A DNA stretch of 64,000 nucleotides from Deinococcus humi (GCF_014201875.1 NZ_JACHFL010000005.1:62001-126000), one strand, 5' to 3'. Positions 44,423 through 55,010 are shown, counted from the stretch's first letter. Translations and numbers: made by a program. Notes: generated by a model not told the origin, from the sequence alone.

Positions 44423-45667
44423 ATGACTCCTTCTGCCCCCATGACCGAGGCCCGCGCCGCCGCTGTCGGCAGCGCCATCAATGCCCTGTGGGAGCCGGGC
44501 TCTCTGGCCAATCCCTACCCCGGCTACGAGCGGGTCCGGGCACTGAGCGAGAACGGCGTGCTGGAGGCACAGTTCCCCGACTGGCGCGCGCTGTTCCTGA
44601 GCGGACATGCGGCCTGCTCGGCGGTGCTGCGCTCCCCGCATGCCATCAGCGGCAACGGCATTCAGAACCTGAATGGCGAGGCATCGGAGGGGGTGCGGCT
44701 GCTGCAATCCATGATGCTGTTCCACAACGGCATGTCGCACCAGCGGCTGCGCGGACTGGTGAGCGCGGCCTTCACGCCCAGGGTGGTCGAGGAGCAGCGC
44801 GAACTGGTGCGCTCATTGCTGGACAGCCTGCTGGACGACATGGCCGCGCGTGGCGGCGGGGACATCGTGGCCGATCTGTCCAACCCGCTGCCCGCCCGCG
44901 TGATCATGGGCATGCTGGGCTTAAAGGGAGACGATGAGGCCCGCTTCGTGGGGTGGACGCAGAGCGTGGCCGATCTGCTGGGGGGCATGAACCAGTCGCC
45001 CGAACTGATGGGCCGCATTGACGCCGACGCCCGCGAGATGCGCGCCTTCTTCCAAGATCTGGCCGAGGAACTGCGCGCCCACCCCCAGCCGGGCCTGCTG
45101 AGCGCCATGAGCGCCGCACAGGACGGAGGCGAGCGCCTAAGCGGTGACGAGTTGCTGTCCAACGCCGTGCTGCTGCTTGCCGCCGGGCACGAGACCACCA
45201 GCAACCTGATTCCCGGCGGCCTGCTGGAACTGTCCCGCCAGCCTGAGGCCTGGGCCGCGCTGGTGGAAAATCCCCGCCGCCCCAACGTGGCCGACGAGCT
45301 GCTGCGGGTGGTCTCCCCGGTGCAATTCGATGGCCGCACGCTGGGCGCGGACGTGAGCGTGGGGGACGTGACCCTACCCGGCGGCAGTTTCACCCAGATC
45401 ATGCTGGGGGCCGCCAACCGTGATCCGCAGGTGTTCGCCGATCCTGACCGTATCGACTGGGAACGCCCTAACAGTGGCCGCCACCTGGCCTTCGCCGCCG
45501 GGCCGCACTACTGCCTAGGGGCCAGCCTGGCACGGCTGGAGATCAGCGAAACCTTTGCGGCCATCGCCACGCGCTTTCCCAGTCTGCGCGTCACGGACAG
45601 CAATCCGCTCTTCAAGCCCAACCCGGTGCTGCGCGGTGTTCAGCGCCTGGACGTGACGGTGAGTTGA
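44423..45667 (+). CDS. Cytochrome P450
   Basis: 414 aa, soluble bacterial class. I-helix oxygen motif LLAAGHETTSNLI, K-helix ExxR in DELLRVVSPVQF, and heme loop FAAGPHYCLGASLARLE with the proximal Cys. It is the CYP10x/CYP107-like general type; no redox partner gene adjoins it. The substrate is unknown. Start chosen as the first ATG after the operator region (44423); the frame is open much further upstream through the divergent gene, which is not credible as coding. Confidence 0.94.
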   Translation: MTPSAPMTEARAAAVGSAINALWEPGSLANPYPGYERVRALSENGVLEAQFPDWRALFLSGHAACSAVLRSPHAISGNGIQNLNGEASEGVRLLQSMMLFHNGMSHQRLRGLVSAAFTPRVVEEQRELVRSLLDSLLDDMAARGGGDIVADLSNPLPARVIMGMLGLKGDDEARFVGWTQSVADLLGGMNQSPELMGRIDADAREMRAFFQDLAEELRAHPQPGLLSAMSAAQDGGERLSGDELLSNAVLLLAAGHETTSNLIPGGLLELSRQPEAWAALVENPRRPNVADELLRVVSPVQFDGRTLGADVSVGDVTLPGGSFTQIMLGAANRDPQVFADPDRIDWERPNSGRHLAFAAGPHYCLGASLARLEISETFAAIATRFPSLRVTDSNPLFKPNPVLRGVQRLDVTVS

Positions 45668-45775
45668 GGATCACGCTGGAGACGCCCGAGCGCCCCGGCC
45701 ACCCACCACTCCGTCTTGTCAATGCTGCGTGTCCAGCTATTCCGGCAGGTTACTGACGCGCCTCCAGACGGACGT

Positions 45776-45781
45776 TAGACT
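45776..45781 (+). promoter_or_regulatory. Leaderless -10 box for lpd
   Basis: TAGACT, 6 nt before the ATG. Confidence 0.62.
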
Positions 45782-45787
45782 GCCCCT

Positions 45788-47191
<1,404 letters not shown>

Positions 47192-47220
47192 TTTTCGTCC
47201 GCAGCGCCGGGTGAAATAAG

Positions 47221-47248
47221 AGAACCCCCAGTCTGACCTGGGGGTTCT
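47221..47248 (+). terminator. Terminator after lpd
   Basis: Stem AGAACCCCCAG/CTGGGGGTTCT with a 6-nt loop; a short T-run follows after GCTGTG. It is symmetrical and may serve both converging genes. Confidence 0.75.
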
Positions 47249-47421
47249 GCTGTGTTTTTACCGTGTCATAGAGGCACTGCTTGGAAAGGGTTGAAAACAT
47301 CTGCAAATCCGAGCGGAGCGCGTGCAATGGGCGCGGGACGGAGAGTGGAGCACCTTAGCAGCCCCACTCTGTCCACGAAACAACGAAACCGGTCTCAGGA
47401 CAAAATGTCCCGCCCCTGCTC

Positions 47422-48528
47422 TTACTCCAGGTAGGCCACCAGCAGGTCCACGCCGGCCCTCAGATCGTCAACGTGCACGGACTCCACGACGCTGTGGATG
47501 TAACGGGTCGGCAGGCTGAGGGTCAACGTCGGCACGCCCGTACGGCTGCGCTGAATGGCGGCGCCGTCCGTGCCACCCTGAGCCAGCACTTCCATCTGCG
47601 CGCGGATGCCCTGGCCCTCGGCCAGATCGTAGAACTCATCTACCAGGCTGCGGGTGGAGATCATGCTGGAGTCGAACACCTTGATACCGATCCCCTCCCC
47701 CATGCGCGTGACCGCCTCGTCCGGGCCGACGCCGGGGGTGTCCACCGCCAGGGTCACGTCCAGGCCGATGCCCACGGTGGGCTCAACGCCGTAGGCCGCC
47801 GTGTGCGCCCCGCGCAGGCCCACTTCCTCCTGCACCGAGAAGACGGCGACCAGATCATGCCTGGGCGGCGTCTTGCGGAAGTAACGCAGGACTTCCAGCA
47901 GCATAAACACCGAGGCGCGGTCATCCATCGCCTTGCCGCAGACCAGCGAGCCCACGCGGCGAGCCGTGTGATCCAGGGTCACCATGTCACCCACGCGCAC
48001 GCGGCGCTTGACCTCAGCCTCGTCCAGCCCCAGGTCAATAAAGAACTCCTTGACCTCGGGAATCTTCTTGCGCTCCTCGGCACTCGCGATGTGTACCGGC
48101 TTGCCGCCCGGCGTCAGGATGCCCGGCAGTGTGCCGCCGCGCGCATGCACGGTCACGTCCCGCGCAAACAGGTTGCGGGTGTCGAAGCCGCCCAGCGCCT
48201 GCACCCGCAGGAAGCCCTTGTCGTCAATGAAGCGCACCAGGAAGCCGATCTCGTCCATGTGCGCGCTGACCATTACGCGCTCGCGGCGGTCCTTCTTCTT
48301 GCCGCTGCCCTTTCCACTGCCCGTGCGGGTGGCGATCACGTTGCCCAGCGCGTCCACGCGCACGTCGTCGGCCAATCCTTCCAGCTCGGACAGCACGAAG
48401 TCGCGCACGGCGTCTTCCTGGCCGGGCACGCCGGGAAGGTTGGACAGGTGCATCAGGACATCGAGCCGCAGCTCCGCATCGGTTGAGGACACGGAGGCGG
48501 GGACGGAAACAGTCTTGGATTTTGCCAT
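47422..48528 (-). CDS. M42 family metallopeptidase (glutamyl aminopeptidase/TET-like)
   Basis: 368 aa. Dinuclear metal-site features: MVSAHMDEIGFLV (HxD), VCGKAMDDRASVFMLLE (DD), and the catalytic VFSVQEEVGLRGAHTAAY (EE). M42 enzymes form dodecameric tetrahedral aminopeptidases that trim peptides. The Lys/Ser/Gly insert GSGKGSGKKKDRRER after the first metal region is a local low-complexity addition. Convergent with lpd. Confidence 0.92.
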   Translation of the reverse strand: MAKSKTVSVPASVSSTDAELRLDVLMHLSNLPGVPGQEDAVRDFVLSELEGLADDVRVDALGNVIATRTGSGKGSGKKKDRRERVMVSAHMDEIGFLVRFIDDKGFLRVQALGGFDTRNLFARDVTVHARGGTLPGILTPGGKPVHIASAEERKKIPEVKEFFIDLGLDEAEVKRRVRVGDMVTLDHTARRVGSLVCGKAMDDRASVFMLLEVLRYFRKTPPRHDLVAVFSVQEEVGLRGAHTAAYGVEPTVGIGLDVTLAVDTPGVGPDEAVTRMGEGIGIKVFDSSMISTRSLVDEFYDLAEGQGIRAQMEVLAQGGTDGAAIQRSRTGVPTLTLSLPTRYIHSVVESVHVDDLRAGVDLLVAYLE

Positions 48529-48560
48529 GTGGCTCAGGGTACGCCCTAAGTGGGTTTTGC

Positions 48561-49229
48561 CTATGCCTCTGCGTCTTGAGGTTCGCTTTCGCTGGACACT
48601 GAGTGACTGGACCCTGGCTGGCTGGCCACCGGGGCCGGGGGCACGGGCCGGGGCCGCAGATCGGTGCCGTTGAACCCGCCCTGCGCCTCCGCCAGCCCCT
48701 GGGCCGCCCAGACCTCGACCGCATTCGCGCCCAGGCGCACCAGCTCAGCCAGGGTGGCGGCCTCGTCAGGGTGCCACTTGCTCAGGACCCAGTCTGCCGG
48801 ATCACGGCCAGCAGGGGGACGGGAAATCCCGATCTTCAGACGCGCAAAGGCCTCCGAACCCAGCAGCCGGATGATGTCGCGCACACCGTTCTGGCCGCCG
48901 TGCCGCCCGCCCATCCGGAACTTGAGCAGGCCAAAGGGACTGTCGAGATCATCCTGTACCGCCAGCACGTCGCCCAGATCCAGTTTGTAGAAGGAGAACA
49001 GCGGCGCAACCGCTTTGCCCGACGCGTTCATGAACGTCTGGGGCTTGACCAGCAGCACCTTCTCGCCTGGCGCGGGACCGAGACGGACCTCGCAGACCTC
49101 TGCGTCCTTCGCCTTCAACCACGCGGCCCCGGCGCGGCGGGCCACCTCATCCACCACCAGCCAGCCGACGTTGTGACGGGTCTGGGCGTACTTGAGGCCA
49201 GGATTTCCAAGTCCCACCACCAGCTTCAT
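48561..49229 (-). CDS. pth: Peptidyl-tRNA hydrolase
   Basis: 222 aa. Family motifs [20 protein letters not shown] (catalytic His/Asn region), [14 protein letters not shown] and [18 protein letters not shown] are complete. It frees tRNA from prematurely released peptidyl-tRNA. A disordered Pro/Ser-rich C-terminal extension ([20 protein letters not shown]) exceeds the usual ~190 aa. Its ATG abuts the stop of the upstream 134-aa gene. Confidence 0.95.
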   Translation of the reverse strand: MKLVVGLGNPGLKYAQTRHNVGWLVVDEVARRAGAAWLKAKDAEVCEVRLGPAPGEKVLLVKPQTFMNASGKAVAPLFSFYKLDLGDVLAVQDDLDSPFGLLKFRMGGRHGGQNGVRDIIRLLGSEAFARLKIGISRPPAGRDPADWVLSKWHPDEAATLAELVRLGANAVEVWAAQGLAEAQGGFNGTDLRPRPVPPAPVASQPGSSHSVSSESEPQDAEA

Positions 49230-49634
49230 TCAGGCTTCCAGGCTGTTCAGCACTTCACGCCATTTCGCCTCGGTCTCGCGCACACGGTGGTCCGTCTTCG
49301 CACGGGCGTATCCGGCACGGAAGTCCGCAAAGCGGGTGTCGCTGTCCGAGAACAGCAGGCCCAACGCGCCGCGCACATCGCTCACGTTCTGCTCGGTCAA
49401 CGTTTTGTCCTTGGCGTCCAGAACCTCATCCAATGTCGCCATTAGGCCCGACAGCGGGCGCAACCACTGGAAATCGGGGTTGTTCATGACCAGCGAGTAC
49501 AGCTCGAATGGGCTGCCCACCGGGCCGTGCAGGAACTCGTATTCACCCTTGGCGAAGTCCAGCAGCGCAGAATGAAAATGGCGCAGCGCCGGAACCAGGG
49601 CGTCGAGGCGGGTGCGGATGGAAGCGTCGGTCAT
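49230..49634 (-). CDS. Conserved hypothetical protein upstream of pth
   Basis: 134 aa, soluble and helical (IRTRLDALVPALRHFHSALL, DFAKGEYEFLHGPVGSP, VREVLNSLEA-like end). No recognised family or catalytic motif. ATG chosen because a TACCCT box lies 6 nt upstream; the frame is open to 49862. Immediately followed by pth without a gap, so the two are co-transcribed. Confidence 0.75.
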   Translation of the reverse strand: MTDASIRTRLDALVPALRHFHSALLDFAKGEYEFLHGPVGSPFELYSLVMNNPDFQWLRPLSGLMATLDEVLDAKDKTLTEQNVSDVRGALGLLFSDSDTRFADFRAGYARAKTDHRVRETEAKWREVLNSLEA

Positions 49635-49640
49635 ACCTTC

Positions 49641-49646
49641 AGGGTA
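49641..49646 (-). promoter_or_regulatory. Leaderless -10 box for the 134-aa gene and pth
   Basis: TACCCT, 6 nt before the ATG on the minus strand. Confidence 0.6.
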
Positions 49647-49716
49647 GCAAGGCCGGTGGAGGGGGGCCGTTGGCAGAAGGCTGATCAAGGAAGGCAGCCA
49701 CACCCACTCAGAGGCT

Positions 49717-50220
49717 TTACCAGCCCATTGTCCCCGGCCCTCCCTTGAATGGCCCGGCGACATCCTCCGTGATCCAGCCGCCATAGAAGTTACCGGGCTG
49801 CGGGGTGACCGTCTCGCCGTCCACGCGGCATTCGTCCATGCGGCCCGGATAGACGGCAACAAACCCGGCCATCTCGCGGAAGGCAGGCGTTGGAGCTTCG
49901 TAGCTCCAGCCCGCCGCCTCGGCCACCTTGCCGCCCGCCGAGAGCGTCCAGTACGTTGCCGCGCCCTTGAACTCGCACATGCTGCTGCCCCTGGCGCGGC
50001 TCAACACGCCCGGTCTGAAGGCTTCGGGGGGCAGGTAGTAGCCGGGCGGGTGGCTGGTTTCCAGCACGCGGTATGCCCCCGTGGTGTCGGCGATCTTCTC
50101 GCCGCCCAGCCAGATTTCAAGGCGTTTGTGCGTACGCTCCAGCCGGGGCGGGCGCGGATAGTCCCACACGCTCTCCTGTCCGGCGCGCGGTGGTTCAGGT
50201 CTGGGTCTGGAACGAAACAT
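49717..50220 (-). CDS. DUF427 domain protein
   Basis: 167 aa. DUF427 features: RLEIWLGGEKIADTTGAYRV, ETSHPPGYYLPPE, SMCEFKGAATYWTL and FVAVYPGRMDECRVDGE, a small beta-rich fold of unknown activity. The open frame extends to 50358, but ATG 50220 (MFRSRPRPEPPR) fits the family start and a GATGCT-like -10 lies 6 nt upstream. Divergent from the hydroxy-acid oxidase gene. Confidence 0.88.
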   Translation of the reverse strand: MFRSRPRPEPPRAGQESVWDYPRPPRLERTHKRLEIWLGGEKIADTTGAYRVLETSHPPGYYLPPEAFRPGVLSRARGSSMCEFKGAATYWTLSAGGKVAEAAGWSYEAPTPAFREMAGFVAVYPGRMDECRVDGETVTPQPGNFYGGWITEDVAGPFKGGPGTMGW

Positions 50221-50362
50221 GGAGGCAGCATCGCGGGAACCGATCCTGGGCGCTGTCAGGGGAGTTACGGAGAGGCAAGGGCTGCGTCCTGTTCCAGCCC
50301 ACGCCCCAGGTGGAAACCCGGTACAGGGCTTTTCTCCTGGCCCTTTTGCATCGAGCACTTGC

Positions 50363-50368
50363 TACCCT
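50363..50368 (+). promoter_or_regulatory. Leaderless -10 box for the hydroxy-acid oxidase
   Basis: TACCCT, 5 nt before the ATG. Confidence 0.55.
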
Positions 50369-50373
50369 GCGCC

Positions 50374-51486
50374 ATGACCTCTAGCCTCCCCACGGCGGAA
50401 CAGCTCCAGGCGCTGGAGCGGGCCGTCAACCTGCCCGAAATCGAGGCGCTGGGCTGCGCCCGGTTGGATCAGAACGCGCTGGAGTACTACGCCAGCGGCG
50501 CGAATGACGGCCACACCCACCGCGCCAACCGGGAAGACTTCGCGCGCATCCACCTGCGCCCGCGTCTGCTGGTGGACGTGTCGGACGTTCAGACGAAGAC
50601 CTCCGTGCTGGGCCTTGATCTGGATTTTCCGGTGGGCATCGCGCCCAGCGCTTTTCATGGCCTGGCCCACCCGGACGCGGAGCAGGCCACCGCGCGGGCC
50701 GCCGCCGGACTGGGCAGCGTGATGACCCTCAGCACCTTTTCCAACACGCCCCTTGAGGACGTGGCGCAGGCAGCGGCAGGACGACTGTGGTTTCAGCTCT
50801 ACCTGTACAGGGACCGCGAGGTTTCTGCGGGTCTGGTGCGCCGGGCAGAGGCGGCGGGCGCACGGGCGCTGGTGCTGACGGTGGACACACCCTTCGTGGG
50901 ACGCCGTGAGGCCAATGAGCGGAACCGTTTCAATCTGCCGCCGCATCTTCAGGTGCCGAATGCCGGATCGCGTGAGGCGCTGGCAGGACTGGAGACCCAG
51001 AGCGGCTCCCAGCTGGTCAGGCATTTCCAGGGACTGGTGGACCCCAGCCTGAACTGGCGCGATCTGGAGTGGCTGCGCTCCCTGAGCAGGCTGCCGGTGA
51101 TCCTCAAGGGCGTCCTGACCGCCGAGGACGCCGAACTGGCCGTCCAGCACGGCTGTCATGTCTGGGTCAGCAACCACGGCGGGCGCCAACTGGACACCGC
51201 TGTCAGCAGCATCGCGGCCCTGCCCGAAATCGCCGACGCGGTGGCGGGCCGCGCCGAGATCTACCTGGACGGCGGCATCTCGCGCGGCACCGATGTCCTC
51301 AAGGCGCTGGCGCTGGGCGCGCGGGCAGTGTTCCTGGGCCGCCCCGCGTTGTGGGGCTTGGCAGCGGGCGGCGAGGACGGCGTGCGCCGGGTGCTGACGC
51401 TGCTGCGCGACGAGGTGCGGCTGGCGATGGCCCTGAGCGGCAAACAGAACATGCAACAGGTGGGCGCTGATCTGGTGAAGCTGTAG
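50374..51486 (+). CDS. FMN-dependent alpha-hydroxy-acid oxidase (glycolate/lactate oxidase type)
   Basis: 370 aa TIM barrel. N-terminal ALEYYASGANDGHTHRAN, FMN and substrate residues in FPVGIAPSAFHGLAHPD, LYLYRDREVSAGLVRRAEAA, LVLTVDTPFVGRREAN, the catalytic HVWVSNHGGRQLD (His and Arg), and the C-terminal phosphate site IYLDGGISRGTDVLKALALG. It oxidises a 2-hydroxy acid to the 2-keto acid with O2 (H2O2 formed). Glycolate, lactate or a longer hydroxy acid are all possible. Confidence 0.93.
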   Translation: MTSSLPTAEQLQALERAVNLPEIEALGCARLDQNALEYYASGANDGHTHRANREDFARIHLRPRLLVDVSDVQTKTSVLGLDLDFPVGIAPSAFHGLAHPDAEQATARAAAGLGSVMTLSTFSNTPLEDVAQAAAGRLWFQLYLYRDREVSAGLVRRAEAAGARALVLTVDTPFVGRREANERNRFNLPPHLQVPNAGSREALAGLETQSGSQLVRHFQGLVDPSLNWRDLEWLRSLSRLPVILKGVLTAEDAELAVQHGCHVWVSNHGGRQLDTAVSSIAALPEIADAVAGRAEIYLDGGISRGTDVLKALALGARAVFLGRPALWGLAAGGEDGVRRVLTLLRDEVRLAMALSGKQNMQQVGADLVKL

Positions 51487-51508
51487 AGGCAACCCTGCAG
51501 AATGGAGC

Positions 51509-52143
51509 ATGCCCAACGCCTTGCACCTGATGAACGCTGGCGGTCACCTTTCCCCCGTTCTGGAAGCCGAAGTGCGTGGGGTGGTGCAGGCCACTCTGGC
51601 CCGTCAGGCGGCCCGCCTGGAGCTGGATGGAGTGGACGTGGCCGTTTACGTCTCGCCCTGGGACCTGCCCGAAACGGGGATCTTTAGGTACGCGCCACTG
51701 GACCATCTGGTGGAGGTCAGGCTCAATCCTGACATCCGCATTTTGCCGCCAGCTGGCGCACCGAGCTGCCCGCCACCATGGCCCACGAACTGCACCATGC
51801 CCGCCGCTGGCAGGGCCCGGGATACGGTCAGACCTTACTAGAAGTGCTGGTCAGCGAGGGACTGGCGCAGATGAACGAGTTGGACGAGCGCGGCGGGCAA
51901 CTGCCGCCCTACGCGCAGGCCGACGTTGATCTGGAAGCGTTATGGACGCGTGCCCTGCCCTTGCTGGACCGCAGCGATCACCGCTTTGAGGCGTGGTTCT
52001 ACGGTTCTGAAGCTGACGGGCTGACACGCTGGAGCGGTTACAGCCTGGGGTACGAGCTGGTGCGCCGCCATCTGGCGCGGGTGGGCGGGAACGCTGCCCG
52101 CCATGTCCACACGGGGGCAGGATCGTTTCAGACCGCGTGGTAA
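51509..52143 (+). pseudogene. DUF2268-type zinc protease gene with a frameshift
   Basis: The first frame (from ATG 51509, MPNALHLMNAGGHLSPVLEA) reads well to LVEVRLNPDIR and then loses sense. A second frame reads FAASWRTELPATMAHELHHA, with the HELHH zinc-binding motif of DUF2268 (YjaZ-like) peptidases, and continues to GGNAARHVHTGAGSFQTAW. Joining them needs one base restored near 51738-51745, for example in the CGCATTTTGCC run, giving a normal ~211-aa protein. It is a real frameshift in this strain or a sequencing error. Confidence 0.75.
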
Positions 52144-52184
52144 ACAGCCAAGGCGCCACCAATGTGCGGGGGCATGGACCGCCT

Positions 52185-52190
52185 TACCCT
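52185..52190 (+). promoter_or_regulatory. Leaderless -10 box for the ion channel gene
   Basis: TACCCT, 7 nt before the ATG at 52198; it decides this start over the in-frame ATG at 52162. Confidence 0.6.
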
Positions 52191-52197
52191 GAAGGCC

Positions 52198-53007
52198 ATG
52201 CCCGTCTCAGCCCCTCCCCCGCATGAGGAACTCAAGACCGCTCGCCTGACCACCCTGGCCCACCTGGACGCCCTGCTGGAACGGCCCATGATCGTCCTGA
52301 GCTTCCTGTGGCTGGGCCTGCTGGTGTTGGACTTAGTGCAGGGGTTGCCGCCCTTCCTTCAGATCATCAGCAACGTGATCTGGGGGCTGTTTATCGTGGA
52401 TTTCCTGCTGTCCCTGAGTATTGCGCCCGACAAATCCGAATACCTGAAGCGCAACTGGCTGACCGTCCTGAGCCTGCTGCTGCCCGCACTGCGGATCCTG
52501 CGGGTGTTCCGGGGCCTGCGCGCTCTGCGGGTGCTGCGGCTGACGCGTGGCACCAACCTGCTGCGGATTCTGACCAGCCTGAACCGGGGACTGCGGACGC
52601 TGCGGCGAACCCTGCGCCGCCGGGGTCTGGGCTTCGTGGTGGGCGCAACTGTTCTGGTGGCGCTGGCCGGGGCGGCGGGCATGGCGTCCTTCGAAGCAGA
52701 GCAGAGCAGTGCGCCGCAAGGTTTCGGGCAGTGGCTGTACTGGGTGGGCATGCTGCTGACCAGCCTGGGCTCCGAATACTGGCCGGTCACCGCCGAGGGC
52801 CGGGCACTGACCTTCCTGCTGGCCCTGTACGGGTTCGCCGTTTTCGGGTACATCACGGCGGCGCTGGCCAGCCTATTCGTGGGTGCGGATCAGGAGTGGC
52901 CGCCTGAGGATCACGAGGAGGTCAACGATGAAGTCTTGCGCCGCGAGTTGCGCGAACTGCGCGGCGAGATCGCGGGGCTGCGCGAGGAGTTGCGGCGCGC
53001 TCCATAA
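52198..53007 (+). CDS. Voltage-gated-like ion channel with non-canonical selectivity filter
   Basis: 269 aa. Four S1-S4-like helices with a dense Arg ladder (ALRILRVFRGLRALRVLRLTR-type S4: LRILRVFRGLRALRVLRL), then two pore helices (~155-175, ~205-240). The pore loop reads LLTSLGSEYWPVT where K+ channels have T-x-G-Y/F-G-D. A C-terminal acidic/basic helix (EVLRRELRELRGEIAGLREE) probably forms a coiled coil for tetramer assembly. The fold is that of the potassium channel family; selectivity is uncertain. The stop overlaps the next gene's -10 box. Confidence 0.85.
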   Translation: MPVSAPPPHEELKTARLTTLAHLDALLERPMIVLSFLWLGLLVLDLVQGLPPFLQIISNVIWGLFIVDFLLSLSIAPDKSEYLKRNWLTVLSLLLPALRILRVFRGLRALRVLRLTRGTNLLRILTSLNRGLRTLRRTLRRRGLGFVVGATVLVALAGAAGMASFEAEQSSAPQGFGQWLYWVGMLLTSLGSEYWPVTAEGRALTFLLALYGFAVFGYITAALASLFVGADQEWPPEDHEEVNDEVLRRELRELRGEIAGLREELRRAP

Positions 53008-53008
53008 T
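53003..53008 (+). promoter_or_regulatory. Leaderless -10 box for the M24 peptidase
   Basis: CATAAT, 7 nt before the ATG; the TAA stop of the channel gene lies within it. Confidence 0.5.
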
Positions 53009-53015
53009 CGGGAGC

Positions 53016-54248
53016 ATGACCTCACCTGTCGAAAGAATGCGTGCCGCCCTCCAGCCCACCGATCTGGACGGCTGGCTGATCTACGACTTCCAGAACCTCA
53101 ATCCACACGCCCACCGCGTGCTGGACATGCCGGGCGGCGCTTTCCTGACCCGGCGGTTTTTCGTGTACGTGCCGCGCCAGGGACAGGCCGTGCTGCTGCA
53201 TAACCATATCGAGGGCGGCACCTGGAGTGAGATCACGCGGGGCTGGGACATTGAGCGGCGGGCCTTCGGCTCCCACGCGGAACTGGACGCAGCCCTCAAA
53301 GAGGTGGTGAACGGGCAGAGAATTGCGATGGAATACAGCCCGAACGGAGCGGTGCCCTACGTCAGCCGGGTGGACGCCGGGACGCTGGAGCGCGTGCGGG
53401 CGGCAGGGGCGACAGCGATCCTGAGCAGCGCGGACCTGCTGCAATCGTTCCTGGCGTGGTCCGAAGAAGACCTGGCCGCCCACAGGCGGGCCGCCGCCCT
53501 GCTGATGCACGCCAAGGACGACGCCTTCTGGCTGATCCACGAGCGGCTGAAAGCGGGCGAGGCCGTGACCGAGCTGGAGGTCCAGGCCAAAATCATGGAC
53601 GCCATCGCGGGCGCGGGGATGGACGCGGGGCATCCGGTCAATGTCAGCTTCGGCGTGAACGCGGCAGATTCTCATTACGAGCCGGGTGGGGACAAGAATG
53701 CCGTCCTGCAGGTTGGGCAGTGCGTGCTGATTGACCTTTGGGCGCAGGAGCCGGGCCGCCCCTTTGCCGACGTAACCTGGGTGGGGTACGCGGGCCAGCC
53801 GAGTGCCGAGTACCAGGAGGCCTGGGAAGCGGTGCGGGGCGCACGCGACACGGCGCTGGACGTCCTGAAGACCCGATTCGAGGCCGAGGGCTGGGGCAAC
53901 CTGCAGGGCTGGGAACTGGACCGCGCCGCACGGGATGCGATGGGGCCACAGTGGGGGCGGTATTTCCTCCACCGCACCGGCCACGATCTGGGCGTACAGA
54001 TCCATGGCTCGGGCGCAAATCTCGACGACTACGAGACCCACGACACCCGCACCCTGACGCCGGGCCTGGCCGTCACGGTGGAACCCGGCACCTACCCCGC
54101 CGCAAAAGGCTTCGGCATCCGCACCGAGGTCGACGTGTACCTGTCGCCAGACCGGCCCGAGGTCACCACCGATCTCCAGCGCCAGCCCTTCGTCCTGGGC
54201 ACGGGCGAATGGGCGGCGGTTCGGGCGGCGGGATACGGCGAGGAATAG
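53016..54248 (+). CDS. M24 family aminopeptidase (Xaa-Pro peptidase type)
   Basis: 410 aa. An N-terminal creatinase-like domain (~1-150) precedes the pita-bread catalytic domain. Metal ligands can be placed: VLIDLWAQEPGRPFADVTW (two Asp), FLHRTGHDLGVQIHGSG (His), TLTPGLAVTVEPGTYP (Glu) and FGIRTEVDVYL (Glu). These enzymes remove N-terminal residues, often before proline, with two Mn or Co ions. Probably cytosolic. Confidence 0.9.
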   Translation: MTSPVERMRAALQPTDLDGWLIYDFQNLNPHAHRVLDMPGGAFLTRRFFVYVPRQGQAVLLHNHIEGGTWSEITRGWDIERRAFGSHAELDAALKEVVNGQRIAMEYSPNGAVPYVSRVDAGTLERVRAAGATAILSSADLLQSFLAWSEEDLAAHRRAAALLMHAKDDAFWLIHERLKAGEAVTELEVQAKIMDAIAGAGMDAGHPVNVSFGVNAADSHYEPGGDKNAVLQVGQCVLIDLWAQEPGRPFADVTWVGYAGQPSAEYQEAWEAVRGARDTALDVLKTRFEAEGWGNLQGWELDRAARDAMGPQWGRYFLHRTGHDLGVQIHGSGANLDDYETHDTRTLTPGLAVTVEPGTYPAAKGFGIRTEVDVYLSPDRPEVTTDLQRQPFVLGTGEWAAVRAAGYGEE

Positions 54249-54314
54249 GTCTACTGGCACGCTTCTTTAGCGTTCCCACAAGCCCGCGCCGCCACCCCTG
54301 CGCCCCGGAGCGGT

Positions 54315-54320
54315 TAGGCT
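54315..54320 (+). promoter_or_regulatory. Leaderless -10 box for the SDR gene
   Basis: TAGGCT, 6 nt before the ATG. Confidence 0.55.
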
Positions 54321-54326
54321 GAGGGC

Positions 54327-55010
54327 ATGGCAAACCTCAGCTCCTCGACAGTAATGCTCACGGGGGCGGGCGGGGCGCTGGCCACCGCGATTGCCCAGGA
54401 ACTCGACGATGCGGGCGCACAGATGGTGCTGGTGGGGCGCGGTGAGACCCTGGCCCGCGCCGCAGACCGTTTCCCCGCCACCGAAGTGATCGACACCGAT
54501 CTGTCCGACCCTGCCAGCGTGGCACAACTGAAAAAAGTCAAGGTGGACATCCTGGTGCACACGGCAGGCGCGTACGCCATGCAAGCCGTGCAAAAGGCCA
54601 CCACCGACGACCTGCGGGCCATGCTGGACGCCAACTTCCTGACCCTGTTCCACGCGGTTCAGGGCGTGCTGCCCAACATGCTGAAAAACAAGGACGGCAT
54701 CATTCTGGGGGTCAGCGCGGCGCAGGCGGCCCGGGGCAGCGGCCCCGGCGCGGCGCTGTACACCGCCAGCAAGGCGGCGCTGGGCGCGTACCTGAACAGC
54801 CTGAACGACGAATTGAAGGCCCGGGGTGTACGCGGCTGCGTGCTGTACCCGATGGGGGCCATCGACACTCCAGCCAACCGCGACGCGGGCCTGAAGTGGG
54901 AAACGATGATCGACCCCCGTGGGCTTGCCAAGAGTGTCGCCCACCTCCTGACCCGTCCGGACCGCGCGCACATCACCGAACTGAAGGTCTACCCGGACGA
55001 GGAAGAGTAG
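54327..55010 (+). CDS. Short-chain dehydrogenase/reductase
   Basis: 227 aa. NAD(P)-binding LTGAGGALATAIAQELD (variant TGxxxxxx glycine motif), ILVHTAGAYAM (NAG-equivalent), the catalytic Ser in ILGVSAAQAA and YTASKAAL (Tyr and Lys). An SDR of about the usual size; substrate unknown. The 55011-55246 region that follows holds no clear gene. Confidence 0.9.
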   Translation: MANLSSSTVMLTGAGGALATAIAQELDDAGAQMVLVGRGETLARAADRFPATEVIDTDLSDPASVAQLKKVKVDILVHTAGAYAMQAVQKATTDDLRAMLDANFLTLFHAVQGVLPNMLKNKDGIILGVSAAQAARGSGPGAALYTASKAALGAYLNSLNDELKARGVRGCVLYPMGAIDTPANRDAGLKWETMIDPRGLAKSVAHLLTRPDRAHITELKVYPDEEE

